Shown here piece by piece: positions 28,755 through 41,989 of a stretch of 64,000 bases of DNA (the first letter of the stretch is position 1; each line of letters starts with the position of its first letter). Source of the stretch: Neocallimastix lanati (nom. inval.) (Eukaryota; Neocallimastigomycota; Neocallimastigomycetes; Neocallimastigales; Neocallimastigaceae); NCBI GenBank assembly GCA_016946835.1, contig JACVTC010000078.1, positions 658,501 through 722,500 on the forward strand, in the 5' to 3' direction. A program made the translations under genes and the position numbers. The notes under the pieces were generated by a model. The model saw nothing but the letters and a program-made list of their open reading frames with translations. It ran no database searches and was not told where the DNA came from.

Positions 28755-30662
28755 TATAAATTTAAAAAATGATATTTTAATTTTATTTTTTTTATTATAA
28801 AATAATAACAATAATAATTTTATTACATGTATATGCATAAAATATATACCTTTATCCTTTTTTTTATCAGATTCATATATTAATTGTTTTTGAATATTAA
28901 TACGTAATATACCATAATCATATGTATTATCTAATGAACTAATTGAGAACTAATATAATTATAATAATGATTATATAATTAAAAATTTATATTAAATTAG
29001 TTGAAATTAAACTAAATACTTATAAAAATAATTATAATAATAAACATACTCTCAGTAGTGGTCTCCATGTAAGATCCAACATTTTAATTTCCTTTTTGAA
29101 ACGTAAATCCCAGAAATAAACTTGACCATCTAATGAACCTGTGATCAATTGATTAACTTCACCACAAGGTTCATCTAATAATTCACCACTACTTGATATC
29201 TATTAACAATAAATTAAAACATTATTTAATGAAAATAAAGCAATATAATTTTATTAACACAATATATATAATATTCAATAATACTATTTATATTAACCTA
29301 TATTTATTCATATATTTAAAAAAATGAAAATATAAATAAAAAATAAAAAATAAAAAATAAAAAATAAAAAATAAAAAATAAAAAATAAAAAATAAAAAAT
29401 AAAAATTAAAAAATTAAAAAAAAAAAATAAAAAATAAAAAATAAAAAAAGATTAATAATACCTCCATATGCTTAGGAATCCATTGTAATGATGTTACAGC
29501 CATTTTATGACTAAATTCAATAGATGAAACTACTATATATTTTATAATTGGTGTTTCTGTATTTTTTTCTTTCGACTGTAATGTTTCAGATAAGTTATAT
29601 TTACTTTTTCGAGTCATCTTTAATTTATCTTGATATTCTGATATATCCCAGAGGACAACTTGTCCATTAATACAACCACCAGCTATAATATTAGGATATT
29701 CAGGATTAAATTGAAATGACATTATATCATCAGGTGCTTCTAATAATAATAATGGATGAATTGGATCGAATAAACTCCATATTAATATTAATGAATCTTT
29801 TAATTTTACATTTAATCCTGTTGCTGCCCTTTCATCAAACGTCATACTCTTTACACAAGACACACCTAATATACCCATTTGTGTTGGATGCCAGTCAATA
29901 CAAATAACTGGTCTATTTTTACTATGCTGTAAATCTGTAAATGATTGATATTCTTGTAAATTAACATGCATATTATGTTCTATATTCATTTCTTCATCAC
30001 CTAAATCCATAAATTCATCAACAAATATATTTATTAAATCGTTTTCCTGCATAGCTTTTTCAAAAGTATAAATAGTACTTTTTGAAAAATTAATTAATTC
30101 ATCTGAATTGATAATATTTTCAATATCTTTTTCTGTAAAAATTCGGGGTTCATATTGAACAGATGAATTTACAGGTCTATACCAATCTACTTGAGTTGAA
30201 TCTTCCGTTAATTCAGGTATTGCTTGAATACCTTTATTTATTTCTAAAAGTTCAATTTCTTCTATACCGGGATCTTTAAATGATTTATATTCAAAGTAAG
30301 TATCATTAGCATCTCTATCACCAAATCTACATGGCTTAGAAAAATCAATTAATTTTTTTGATATTTCAACATGTATATAATCTCTATTTAATATAACTTT
30401 TTCTAAATCAATTTCATTTTCACTTCCTAATGATATCCACTCTGGAGGTCTTTCTTTCTTTGGTTTTTCTTCTACTTTTTCTTCTTCTGGTTGAGGTGGA
30501 TGAAGTATTGAATCAACAGCTTCTTCTGTAACACATGCAAAATAATTTTGACCGTAATAATATGTCGGATCATATGCAACTAAAATTTCATCCAATGAAC
30601 TATCCTATAAACAAAAAAATTTTTTTTACCAAATATATTATATATAAAACAATATACAGTAT

Positions 30663-30710
<48 letters not shown>

Positions 30711-31377
30711 TAATGATAAAAATAATAATATTTAATAATATTTATATTAGTTTTCGATTAATATTTTTTTTTAAAAAAAATAAATAAAATAATGTGAGAT
30801 ATTATAGTTAAAAAGTCATTTTTGAAATTTTATTTACTAAAATTGCTTGTTTTATCACAGAAAAATCAGATATTCCTGCTCTCGCTAAAAGATCTGATTG
30901 AATATCAACTTTTGGAATTAGTTTTACGGGATTTTCTTCTGTTACATCTACATCTGCTTGGATTTTAAATATAGTTTGAGTCATACTTGTTAAAAATAAT
31001 GGATAAAGACCATTTGGTGGTTCGTGGGCATCGGGGGCTAATGCATTTTCTGTATTTTCAACTGGAGATTGTTCTTCCTTAACTTCTTCCTTTTTCTTTG
31101 AGCCTTTAATTATTATTATTATTATTATTGTTATTAATATTATTATTCATTAATTAAATGTATATAATTTTATAATAAACTGTCATATATATTATTATTA
31201 TTATTTAATTTTTATGTTTTTTATTGAAGTAAAATTTTTCATCTATTCTTTTTTTTTTTTTTTTTTTTTTTCATTTCCATATATTAAATATGAATATACT
31301 ATTATTCTATATTTTAATATAATTTATGTTAAGAGTTTTAATGTACCTTTAGCTTTACTTTTTGTTGCTTCTTTCAT
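26283..31377 (-). CDS. DNAI3: Axonemal dynein intermediate chain DNAI3 (WDR63/IC140-like)
   Basis: This is the WD-repeat intermediate chain of the inner-arm I1/f axonemal dynein, acting in the flagellum. Thirteen exons (31377-31347, 31103-30838, 30604-29462, 29199-29050, 28949-28850, 28513-28413, 28319-28259, 28147-28017, 27476-27346, 27257-27184, 27056-26953, 26811-26698, 26540-26283) give 887 residues, close to animal WDR63 (about 890). The N-terminal block has LYPLFLTSMTQTIFKI and LLARAGISDFSVIKQAIL. The WD region starts near residue 310, with VICIDWHPTQMGILGVSC, SLILIWSLFDPIHPLLLLEA and IIAGGCINGQVVLWDIS. It continues through LITGSLDGQVYFWDL, ILSVGGKSFRIWKEG, GVFFIGKRDGTIEIWDL and FLASGDDEGTLHVIEIP. 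A charged C-terminal tail (FFEREESRLKY, then Glu/Gln-rich) matches the family. Several introns hold microsatellites. Presence implies a motile flagellum. Confidence 0.92.
26824..26876. repeat. (ATAAT)n pentanucleotide microsatellite in a DNAI3 intron
   Basis: About ten uninterrupted copies of the 5-bp unit lie inside the intron between the exons ending at 26953 and starting at 26811. Confidence 0.9.
27500..27920. repeat. Minisatellite of TTTTA runs in a DNAI3 intron
   Basis: A compound tandem repeat of about six units, each a CAATCNTACNTTATATTTGT-like core followed by an (ATTTT)n stretch. Core starts fall near 27552, 27602, 27649, 27701, 27763 and 27834, so the unit length grows from about 50 to 71 bp as the (ATTTT)n part lengthens. 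It is intronic. The phenylalanine/tyrosine-rich open frames across it are artefacts. Confidence 0.8.
28587..28753. repeat. (ATT)n microsatellite in a DNAI3 intron
   Basis: Two (ATT)n tracts separated by short interruptions lie between the exons 28949-28850 and 28513-28413. Confidence 0.85.
29332..29455. repeat. (AAAAAAT)n heptamer array in a DNAI3 intron
   Basis: About ten copies of a 7-bp AAAAAAT/TAAAAAA unit grade into A-rich sequence. It lies immediately downstream of the donor of the exon ending at 29462. Confidence 0.8.
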
Positions 31378-32296
31378 TTTTTAATTAATAATATGCTGTA
31401 TATTTTATATAATTGTAAAAGTGGAAAATATAATAAACATCTAATAATAAGATAATCCTTTTTTTTTTATTTACAAAACTTTTAAATTTGAATAAAATTT
31501 TTTTAAAACTTTATATGTTTTTAAATAATTTAATTAAATTATGAATATAATAAAATTTTTTTTAAAAAATTTAACGAATTAAATTTCATAGTTTGATTTT
31601 AAACTTTATTTACAAAGTAAATAGTATTTTATTAACAAATAAAGTTAGATATAATTTTTATTATTTTATCATTTATTTTATATAATTTTTTTTTTTTTAT
31701 TCATAATTTTATCTATTTGTTATTTAAATAAATAATGATAATAAAAATAATAATAATAATAATAATAATAATTGTTTAGTATTAATTTTAATGAATTTAA
31801 TGAATAAATTAAATAATCAAATATTATAAATATTTATGTAAAATTAGATTTAAAATATGATATTAATATTATTTTGTTAATACATATTTCTATACTTTTC
31901 ATGTACATGTCTCTAAAATTTATTAATGTTCACGTGAAGTAATTTTATAATGTAAAAATAATACTTTAATAATAAAAAAAATATTTATTAAATAATATAC
32001 AAATGAATAATTAAATAATAAATAAATTACCTTTAATAATAATATAATAATAATAATGATAATAATTAATTAATAATAGATAATATAAATATAAATATAA
32101 AAAAAAAAAAAATTATATAAATAAATATATTAAAAAAATTTCTACTTTAGAATTATTTTTTTTTTTTTTTTTATTTTTATTTATTTTTCTATAAAAATTT
32201 TTATGTAAAAAAAAAAAATTTAATATTTTTAATATACTATATACTAATAATAAATTAATGATTGAAAAAAATTTAAGTGAAAAAATTATAATCATG

Positions 32297-32329
<33 letters not shown>

Positions 32330-32497
32330 TAATAATAATCTTAAAAGAAAAATAAAAAAAAGTACAATATTTTAGTTTAAGTAAAAATAAAAAATTTTAA
32401 TTTAGTAATAAAAAATTAATAAAAATAAGTTAAATAAAAATTTTTTAATTATAAATAATGTATATTTTAATATAAATATTAATATATATTACTACTA

Positions 32498-32528
<31 letters not shown>

Positions 32529-32540
32529 TTGTAATTCTTT
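31378..32540. other. AT-rich intergenic region between DNAI3 and the DHHC gene
   Basis: No gene was seen. It contains (AAT)n runs near 31750-31770 and 32298-32330 and T homopolymers near 31251-31271 and 32499-32523. Confidence 0.55.
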
Positions 32541-34471
32541 TTAAACACTTTTATCTTTTGGATTCTGTTCATCTTCTACTGGAATTTCTTCTATATAATT
32601 ATTCATTTCTTCTACTTCGTCTGACCATAAATCACTTGAATCAACTTCACGTACCTTTTTAGGTACATAAATATCTTCATATATAAAATTATTTTCATCA
32701 TAATCTGAATCATATTCTGAGTAATCATAATCTGAACTAACAGTTCCTGATTCTGTTCCCGAGCTTTCTGACTCTGTCTCTTCTTCATTTTCAGTATTAT
32801 ATTCATCATCTTCCATAACTTGGGTAATGGAAATAACTTTTCTTTTCCTCATTTGTTGTGTATTAGTGGCTTCATTTTCTGAAGAATTTTCTGGTAATGA
32901 ATAATTTTGTTGTTCTTTTTGTTGTTGAAGTAATAATTTTTGTTGATTTCTTCTTTCTCTTTCTGCTTCTTTTTTAATAGCCTTTAAAACCATTCTTTCT
33001 CTATCTTCTTCAGTAGTAGTTCTTACTACATAACCTTCACTATCTCTTCTTACATGACGAGATAATTTACCATCATAATTTCTTGTTCCATATTTCTTTT
33101 TGGATTCCTGTGCTTCGATATCTTCTTTTTTTACTCTTTTATATTGATAATATTCTTTTGGTGGCCAATAAACTAAATATTCATTATTTTCACTGGGAAT
33201 ATAGTTCCCTACAATTTTAAAATTGACACCATCTCCCGAACCTTTTCCATTAAAAAACCAATTAAAAATATTTGAACCATAAACGTCCTTTAAATTTTCA
33301 AACCAACCATAATCATATGGATATTTAACGTCTGGAACTTCTCCTTTTTCTTTTAAAATATCAATTTTTTTATTTTCTCTATCTTCAATAGTACTAGTAT
33401 TACTAGTAGCATACATGATTTGAAAAGCAAAAAGTGGAGAAACAAGAAATACAACAACAAAAAGCATAATTAAATCAATTACTATAAATATCATTTCTTT
33501 TTTCGCAATTAAAGGATATGGTTTTTGTGTTTCATCAATGTTATAATTATATTTATTGTTTTGATAATCAATGACATTTAATATACGTTTACCAATTAAT
33601 ATTAAATTATATAAACAAAGAAAAGTTACATAACCTAAAAATCTACCGAAATAAGCAACATTATTATACCCTACACAATTTGCAACCCAAGGACCTTAAT
33701 TTATTATTTAATTATAAAATTTATTATTATTAAATAGGAAGTTAAAAAAAGGAAGTACATATATACATATCTGATATTTAATTAATTTTATATTATTATA
33801 TTATTTAATTATTTTAACATTAAATAAAAGCAACATATATGAATTTAATTTATTTACATTAAATAAGAATAATTTTTCTTACTAATTAAATTATTTGTAA
33901 TATTAAATAAATATATATATATATATAATTATGTATTTTCATATTCATAAAGCAAATAGTATAAAATCAATTACTTACAATGATGATCCATTCTCAAAAC
34001 ACAACGATTACAAATACTACAATGGTGAGCTCTTGCGGGTTTATAGCCATTACATTTATCACATTTTAATGGTAAATATCCTTTCAATTGAACTCCTAAA
34101 AACTTTCTATTTCTTAATTGATTTAATGGAATATCATCATCAGACATTTTATTTTTACTATTTTTATCTTTCTTTTTATTTTTTTTAGCTAATTTTTTTG
34201 CTTCGGAAATTGATTTATTGAATTCGTCTGGAACATATCCCGGATTAATAAACATTGTTATAAAATAATTGGTATATAATAAAAATAACATTATATTATA
34301 TGGTAACAAATATTTTAATATCTCTATTAAACCATAATATGAAAGCCAAGGATAAAATATTTCATATTGTGAGGACGTTGAAATAAATATAATGACAGCA
34401 ATTGCACCAAGTGAAACTAAATTTTCATTTCTAAATTTTCTTTTCAATATATTTTTTATACTTGAAGCCAT
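32541..34471 (-). CDS. DHHC-type protein S-acyltransferase (palmitoyltransferase)
   Basis: This is an integral membrane enzyme that attaches palmitate to cysteines of target proteins, typically at ER/Golgi membranes. Two exons (34471-33979, 33694-32541) give 548 residues. Hydrophobic segments lie at about 20-32 and 45-75, before the zinc-binding Cys-rich domain at about 137-180 ([18 protein letters not shown], then RMDHHC with catalytic Cys165). Two more (about 185-205 and 235-260) follow [18 protein letters not shown] cytosolic motif [20 protein letters not shown] follows. [16 protein letters not shown] recalls the Pfa4/ZDHHC6 group, but this sub-assignment is tentative. The C-terminal ~180 residues are charged, Gln-rich then Asp/Glu/Ser-rich, and longer than in typical Pfa4 proteins. 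The intron splits the codon of Cys165. Confidence 0.9.
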
Positions 34472-35044
34472 TTTTTTAATTTAGAATTATTATGAACATA
34501 ATTATTTCTATGTATATTTATTTCTTTTTATTATTATTATTATTTTTTTTTTTTTTATGTATTTTATAAAAGAAAAAAATTCTATTTAAATTATGAATTG
34601 CATAAATAAATTATTATATGAGATAGTAATTTATAAATAAATGTTCATATGATTATAATAATAATAATAATAATAATATGATTGTAATAATGAATAATAT
34701 TTAAAATTGACAAAAGATTAACTTTATTATAAAATATTCATATATTATTATCGTTCCTTTTCCAAATTAAAACATTCGATCTTGTTAATAAATAAAAAAA
34801 AAATATATTAAAACATTTTAAATTAAAAATTTTATTACTTTGTAAAATCCTTTTTTTTAATAAAAAAAAAAAATTGAATAGTTAATATATTGAAAAAAAT
34901 TATAATGAATAAAATTTAAAAAAATTTATTAAAAAAAATTATATACAAATTTTTATAATTATAGAAATATACATTTTTATAATTAGTAATATATAATTGT
35001 TATAGATTTAAATGGTATATTAAAATTTAAAAAAATATTTGATT
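34472..35044. other. AT-rich 5' flank of the DHHC gene
   Basis: No gene was seen; A/T runs and a short (AAT)n stretch near 34658-34677 only. Confidence 0.5.
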
Positions 35045-35399
35045 GAATCAATTATAAATGGGTTTTGAGTGAAAGGTTAGGGGTTAAACGATACTCAGGT
35101 AGGTATGTTTTCTATATTTCTAACACTATAAGAATCCCATTGCGTAGGCCTTGTCTGAGAGGATTTACTGTGTCCAGCTCCTCTGGGATGGCAAGGACAC
35201 CACCTATAGTTGGCACTGCTTTCCCTCGAGGATCGCGTATGGTGCTTCTATATGGAGTTTCTTTGCTTATGGGGAGTTGAGAGAGTCGACGCCGTACTGG
35301 TATGGCAGTTAATCAAACACCCATATTACTATATGGGGAAGACCAAAGTCTTCAGTCTATAAAAAAAAAAAAAAAAAAAAAAAAAGAATCAATTATAAA
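35045..35399 (+). mobile_element. Polyadenylated retroposon insertion with 14-bp target-site duplication
   Basis: A GC-richer block (35059-35360) followed by about 25 A residues is bounded by the identical sequence GAATCAATTATAAA at 35045-35058 and 35386-35399. A 3' A tail and a duplicated target site are the hallmarks of target-primed insertion by a non-LTR retrotransposon machinery. The last 70 bp form two perfect hairpins: CCCATAT-TACT-ATATGGG (35320-35337) and GAAGAC-CAAA-GTCTTC (35338-35353), of the kind many LINE/SINE 3' ends use for recognition. The open frame 35065-35280 shows no reverse-transcriptase or other motif on either strand. The element could be a SINE (GGGGTTAAACGATACTC near 35081 weakly resembles box B) or the 5'-truncated tail of a LINE. 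Confidence 0.8.
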
Positions 35400-36959
35400 A
35401 AAGTAATTTGTAATAATGGAAACCACCATATTAAATGAATCTATATGAAATTTTTAAATAAATATCTAATACATAATTAATAATAAAAGATTTGAAAATA
35501 AAAAAAAATCTCAACATATATATATGTATTAATTTATATATATATATTGATTTAAACATTTTATTTGACAAATTTAACCTTTAGAAGCAATTAACATTTA
35601 TTATTACATTATTCTAAATTTATAATTTTTTTTATTAAATTATTAAAAAATCTTTTTATCTAACCAATTTTTCATATAAAATATTTTCCCCTTTTTTAAA
35701 TAATATTTTTAAATTAAATATTTTGATTAACAAATATATGTTTGAATCCTATCTTATGGCAAACTTGTTTAAAAAAAAATAAATTCACCATCTTTAAAAA
35801 TTCATATTTTCTTCCACTGGTCCGTTATCCTTTATTTTTAACTATAAATTTATAAATAAATTCATAATATTAAAATAAAAGATGCACATACTAGCTACAT
35901 GCAACAATGGTTGGATATTTAAAGTACAAAACCGTGAAGTCATTAATTCCAAAAAAATATTTCTTATTAAAAAAATATTTTATTGAAATCTTTATGGATT
36001 ATTTTACTTTAATTCTGATTGGATAAATTTATATTATAAAATATAAAAATAATGAAATATGTATATAAATATAAATTAAATAGTACGTATTCAAATATGT
36101 GAATTTGATTTTAAAAAAAAATTGAAAAAGAGATATCTGATAAAAATATGAGATAATTTTTTAAACATTATTCAATAAATAGAAAAGTTATTTTAATTTA
36201 ATTATTTAGCCTTAATTATTTTTCTTATTTTTTTTCTTTCATATTAAACATGAATTTGAGAAACATTATTTATTATTAATTAATTAAAATGTTTTATTTT
36301 ATTGCTTTTAAATAAAATAAAACAAAAAAAGGAAATTAATATATTTAATTTTAATAAAAATTCATAATAAAATAACTGTTCTAATACAATATCTGGTTCT
36401 TTTTAATTCTGTATTTAAAAAAAAAAATAAAAGTTTTTTTAAAAATATGAAAATTACTCATTTTCTTAATTAATATTATAGTAATACTTCTTTAATTTTA
36501 CTTTTTTATGAACTAATTTCAACCATATTTATTTTTTTATTTAACCTTTTTAAATATAATATTTGTTAATGTTTTATAGAAATAAATCTATATTTATATA
36601 ATAAATGATAATATAAAAATTTAAATTAAATTTCATATATTAGAGATTTCTAGTTTTTACATTTGAAAATGTTAAAAAGTGAACTTTAAAAATACATATA
36701 TATATAATAATAATGAATATAATAATACTTATATATATATTTTATCATATATTTTATTATATATATATAATTTAAATTGTAAAGTAATATGATTTTATAA
36801 AAATAATAAAAAATAAATATATAAATATATAAATATATATGTAGAAATAGAAAATATATATATAAATAGAAAAATATAAAAAAAAAATATATATATATAT
36901 ATATATAATTAAAAAAAAAAAAAAATAAAATAAAAAATATATATATATAATTAAAAATA

Positions 36960-36998
<39 letters not shown>

Positions 36999-37003
36999 AT
37001 AAA

Positions 37004-37034
<31 letters not shown>

Positions 37035-37043
37035 TAAAATAAA

Positions 37044-37075
<32 letters not shown>

Positions 37076-37512
37076 AAAAAAAAAAAAAAAAAAAATAAAA
37101 ATAAAAATAAAAATAAAAATAAAAATTAAAATTAAAAATAATTAAAAATAAAAATAAAAATAAAAAATATATTGATTTATATATATATTAATTTTAATAT
37201 GAATTTAAATTCTAATAGATTATAAATTTATATATTATTATTTTATATATTATTATTTTTATAAAATAGTATAAATATAGAGTAGTGAATAAATTTTCGA
37301 AACTTTAAAATTTTTAATTTATCCTATCATTTTTTCTGTTAAAAATTTAAACAAAAAAAATTATATTCGAATAATTTTTTATATAATAATTAGATATAAA
37401 ATATATTTTATTTTATTTTAATTTTAATTGTTTAATATATTTTTAAACACTTTTTTTCGATATATATATATATAAATTTAATAAAAAAAAATTTTTTTTG
37501 ATAATTTAAGAC
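35400..37512. other. AT-rich intergenic region upstream of DNAI1
   Basis: No gene was seen. Between about 36880 and 37170 there is a dense block of TA microsatellites and (AAAAT)n/(AAAAAT)n arrays. The rest is unpatterned A/T sequence. It separates the divergent DHHC and DNAI1 genes. Confidence 0.55.
36885..37170. repeat. TA and (AAAAT)n simple-repeat block
   Basis: Alternating TA dinucleotide runs and A4-5T units extend for nearly 300 bp with almost no G or C. Confidence 0.85.
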
Positions 37513-39948
37513 ATGTATCAGCAGAGGGCTCCAGCGCCAATACTAGAGTCAAATACATCAAAAAGAGCCGTTATTGATGTTAGCCATGATGACGATGATG
37601 ACTGGCTTCCAGTAAATATTTTTTACCATAATCATTATAAAATCCTATTAAACTATATAAACTATATTCAAAATTAATATATATGGTTTCTTTAATAAAT
37701 ATATATTCAAATACATATAACAATTTAACACTTTTATCTTTCTTTTTTTTTTTTTTTTGAAAAAAAAAATAATAATTAATGGAATATTTAAAATTTTAAC
37801 TAAATCATCACTTTATTATTCATATGTAACCAATATAGAAAGAATTACAAAAGCCACCAAACCAATGTCAACTTACAGAAGAAGAATTGGATGAAGAATT
37901 TACAAGAATTTTAAATGCAAATAATCCTTTAGCTCCACAAAATATTGCTAGGTATAATTTTAAGGAAAAAACATTTAAATGTAGTCCTAATGTTGATCAT
38001 TTAGTAGTTCATTTGGATATTAGCGGGTAATTAAATCTGAATTTTTTTTTTATTTTTATGTATCAATTAATAATCAATTAATAATATTGAAAAATATATA
38101 TGTTAAAAATTATAATTGTTTAACATATTTTATTATTAAATATATTATATTAATATATATATTTATATATAATTATGAAATATAAGATATCTAATACTTA
38201 AAAATGATGTTGAAGAAAAACCTGTAAAATCTGTCGAAGAAACAGAAACTGAAGAAAAAGCAACTAATACAGAAGAGAGCGGTGAGAAAAAAGAAACAAC
38301 TGAAAAGGAAACAAATACTGAAGGTACTACAGAAAATGCAGAAAATACAGAAAATGCACAACCAACACCTGAGCAGGCAGAGCCAGCACAACCTCAGTCT
38401 CAACCTCAGCCAACACCACAAGATGATTCAAATGCTGCAAACAATTCGAAAAATCCTTTCAATTTCAGTGAGCGTGCTTTACAAACATTTAATAACTTAT
38501 CAAGAGTAATTTTATTATTTATTTATTTATTTATTTATTGATTGATTTTATATTTATATAATATATAATGAATAACGAATAAAAAAATTTATAATAAATT
38601 TATATTAAATAAAAATGTATAAATATTTAATATTTCATAAAGGAAACATCTACAAATACAGAACCACCACCAAAAAATACTTTTTCAGACACCGTTACTC
38701 AATGGTCTATTTTTGATGAATATGTTAACGATTTAGCTCAAAAAGAAAAAGCAAATAAAGAAAAAGCGAAACCTGTATGTTTATAAAATTAATAAATATT
38801 GATAATAAAAGTAGCAATAATAATTTTATTATTTATTCTATTATAATAATATAAATGAATAATATAATTTTAAAAAATAAAAATAATAATATTAACATAT
38901 TTATAATTATTTTTTTAAAATAAGGCTTTTGGTGCCAAAAATAAAGAAGATGATCATACTTATGAATTACCCCCAGAAAATCATATTGAAGATGTTTATT
39001 ACAGAGATCCAGAATTGAAAATGTCTATTAGAAAAATTGAAAGAATGACAAATCAAAATACTCATGATGAAATTACTCAAGATTTCAAATATTGGGATGA
39101 TGTAGCTGATGAAATTAAAGGATTAAAGAATTGTAATATATACATATTATATTTATATATAATAAAAATTAATTATTGTTACAACTAATTAATATTGATA
39201 AATTAATAATTTGATATAAATATTATTTATTAAATTATATATAGCTAATGCAAGATTATTACCACTTTGGAAATTTGTATATAAAAAGGAAAAGAAGAAG
39301 CATGTAACAGCATTATGTTGGAATCCTTGTTTAAGTGATTTTTTCGTAGTAGGTTATGGTTCATATAATTTTTCTAAACAAGGTCCTGGTTTAATTGCAT
39401 GTTTCACATTAAAAAATCCATCATATCCAGAATTTGTTTACAATACAAATTCAGGTGTTATGTGTATTGACGTTTATAAAAAGGTAAATTATTTACTATA
39501 AAGTAATATATTTTATTTCCAATGAACACTTAATTAATTTTATTTTTATTATAAAAAAAAAATAAATAAATAATTGATAGATACCATCATTAATTGCAGT
39601 TGGTATGTATGATGGCACTGTTGCTGTCTATGATTTAGCAAGAAAAAGTGAACTCCCATTATATAAATCTTCTATAAAAACAGGAAAACATACTGATCCA
39701 GTATGGGAAGTATGTATATTAAAATTATAATATAATTACTATAATTTTATTAAATAAATAGAAAAGATATTAAAAAATTTTTTTATTTCTATATTTTTTC
39801 AGATTAAATGGCAAAAAGATGATTTATATGATCATCCTAACTTTTTCTCCATATCATCTGATGGTAAAATAATTCAGTGGACCTTATTGAAAAATGAATT
39901 ACAAAAAATGGTAAATAAAAAAAAAATATTATTACAAAATTAAATAAT

Positions 39949-39979
<31 letters not shown>

Positions 39980-40011
39980 TTATTATTATTATTATAATTA
40001 TTATTATTATA

Positions 40012-40071
<60 letters not shown>

Positions 40072-41126
40072 GAAAATAAAAATAAAATTTTCTTTACATA
40101 ATTAGGATATTATTGTATTGAGAAATGATAAAGAATTGTCAATTAAAATGGTTGATCCTCAAAAAATTGAAACAGAATCTGAGGATGACAATATTAAAGC
40201 TTTAATAGAAAAAGAAAGCAATGAAGAAATTGCATTTGATTATGCATCCGGTAGTTGCTTCGATTTCAATCCATTAGATAATAATATTTTTGTTGTTGGA
40301 ACGGAAGAAGGCAATATTTTTAAATGTTCAACATCGTATAATAAGCAATATTTAATGACCTATGAAGTAATATTATAATTTATTGAAATATTTTTTTATA
40401 TTTATGTATATTAGAATATAAAACAATACATTATTATAATTTATTAAAACAATTACAATATTAACTTATAGGGACATCAAATGGCTATTTATTGCACAAA
40501 ATATAATAAATTCCATCCAAGAATATTTTTATCTGCAAGTGCAGATTGGACTATTAAATTATGGGATCATGACTATGACAAACCTATTATAACATTTGAT
40601 TTAAATAGTCCTGTTAGTAGTATTGAATGGTCACCGTATTCTTCAACTATTTTTGCTGCTGTAACAAATGAAGGAAAGGTACATATGATAATAATAATAT
40701 TAATGATATTAATGATAATATAATTATTAAAATAAATAAATAAACTATTTATAAATTCTTTTTTATATATAAATATAATATAAAATCTAATTTATATATT
40801 TTATTAAATATGTAAAACATAATCATTCTAACATTAATATATATTAATAATAATTAAATATATTTAAAAAGATATATATCTATGAATTAAATGAAAAAAA
40901 ATATGAACCAGTTTGTGAACAACAAATTGTTAAGAAAGCTAGATTAACACATATTCGATTCAATAAATTTGAACCAATACTTTTAGTAGGTGATGACAAA
41001 GGTAACATTTATAGTTTGAAGTTACCACCATCTTTAAGAAAACATTCTAAAGAACCAAAAGATGAAATGCAAAAAATTGAAAAAATTATTCTCACTACTT
41101 CTGGACGTATGCCACAAAACAACTAA
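37513..41126 (+). CDS. DNAI1: Axonemal outer-arm dynein intermediate chain DNAI1 (IC1/IC78)
   Basis: This is the WD-repeat intermediate chain that anchors outer-arm dynein in the flagellar axoneme. Eleven exons (37513-37611, 37839-38026, 38187-38505, 38643-38774, 38925-39132, 39245-39483, 39581-39709, 39803-39910, 40106-40366, 40472-40678, 40872-41126) join to 714 residues, close to animal DNAI1 (about 700). The N-terminus has the DNAI1 signature [20 protein letters not shown] and [10 protein letters not shown] Glu/Thr/Gln-rich linker with PQSQPQPTP follows. WD repeats start near residue 340 and include [83 protein letters not shown] and [16 protein letters not shown]. The stop follows GRMPQNN. 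Together with DNAI3 it shows the organism builds motile flagella. It is divergent from the DHHC gene and convergent with the EFCAB5-like gene. Confidence 0.94.
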
Positions 41127-41817
41127 TTTTTATAATATCTTTAAATCGTTTTTTACTTTATTTTATTTTATTTTATTTTATTCTTTTTTTAATTTTAATT
41201 TTATTTATTTATTTATTTTTTTTTTTTTTTTTTGATTTTAAATCCAAAATTTAAAAAGTATCAATGTTTTCATTTATTATTATAATTTTTCATAAACATT
41301 ATCTAATATAATCATATATGTGTATATAAATTTTATTTATATATAATTTATATTAAATAAAAAAGATTATTATTAAAAAAGTATTTCAGTATTATAAATT
41401 TCTATTATTATAAAATTTATAATTTAAGTAATTTGTATAAATTATAATATCTCATTAAATCATTTTTTTATTATTTATTTTAATTTAAAAAAAATTCTAA
41501 TTTTTTAAAATATAATTAATATATTATTATTATAACAGTATTTTTATTAAAAGCCTTACTTATATATTTATATTCTGTCTTTATTATTGCTTAAATTTTT
41601 AAATTCTAAAGTTTTTTTTTTTTTTTAATTTATTTATTTATTTATTTATATTATTATTTCCATTATATTTTCTTTATATTAATAATATAATTTTTATTTA
41701 TAAATTATTAAAATACTAGTCAATGAAAGTTCTTATTGCGTATTATATAATATTATTAAAAAAATTGATATAATTGGTTAATGATTTTCATATTATTATT
41801 ATCATTATAATGTGTAA
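41127..41817. other. AT-rich 3' flank of DNAI1
   Basis: No gene was seen; (TTTTA)n and (TTTA)n runs directly after the DNAI1 stop, then unpatterned A/T sequence. Confidence 0.5.
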
Positions 41818-41930
41818 ATATATATATGACGTGGTATCCATTATATAATTTTCTTCCTAGTAGAAGGAAGTTATATAATCAATAAATAAATAAAGATTAA
41901 AGTTCACAATAATTTCGGCTTTAAAAAAAA
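41818..41930 (+). repeat. Interspersed repeat family, 3'-end copy A
   Basis: Contains an imperfect hairpin at 41840-41879 (TTATATAATTTTCTTCCT against AGAAGGAAGTTATATAA) followed by AATAAATAAATAAAG and GTTCACAATAATTTCGGCTT, then an A run. The GTTCACAATAATTnCGGCT ending recurs at 42331-42352 and near 62298-62318, each time followed by simple sequence, which suggests a shared element 3' end. Confidence 0.5.
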
Positions 41931-41989
41931 AATCTTGAGAGAAAAAATACAAACATTATTAATTTAGATTATAAAAAGGAAATGGGATG

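Noticed and set aside
35065-35280. 71-codon open frame in the retroposon
   Set aside because: No reverse-transcriptase, endonuclease or other motif on either strand; open length is explained by the lower AT content of the element.
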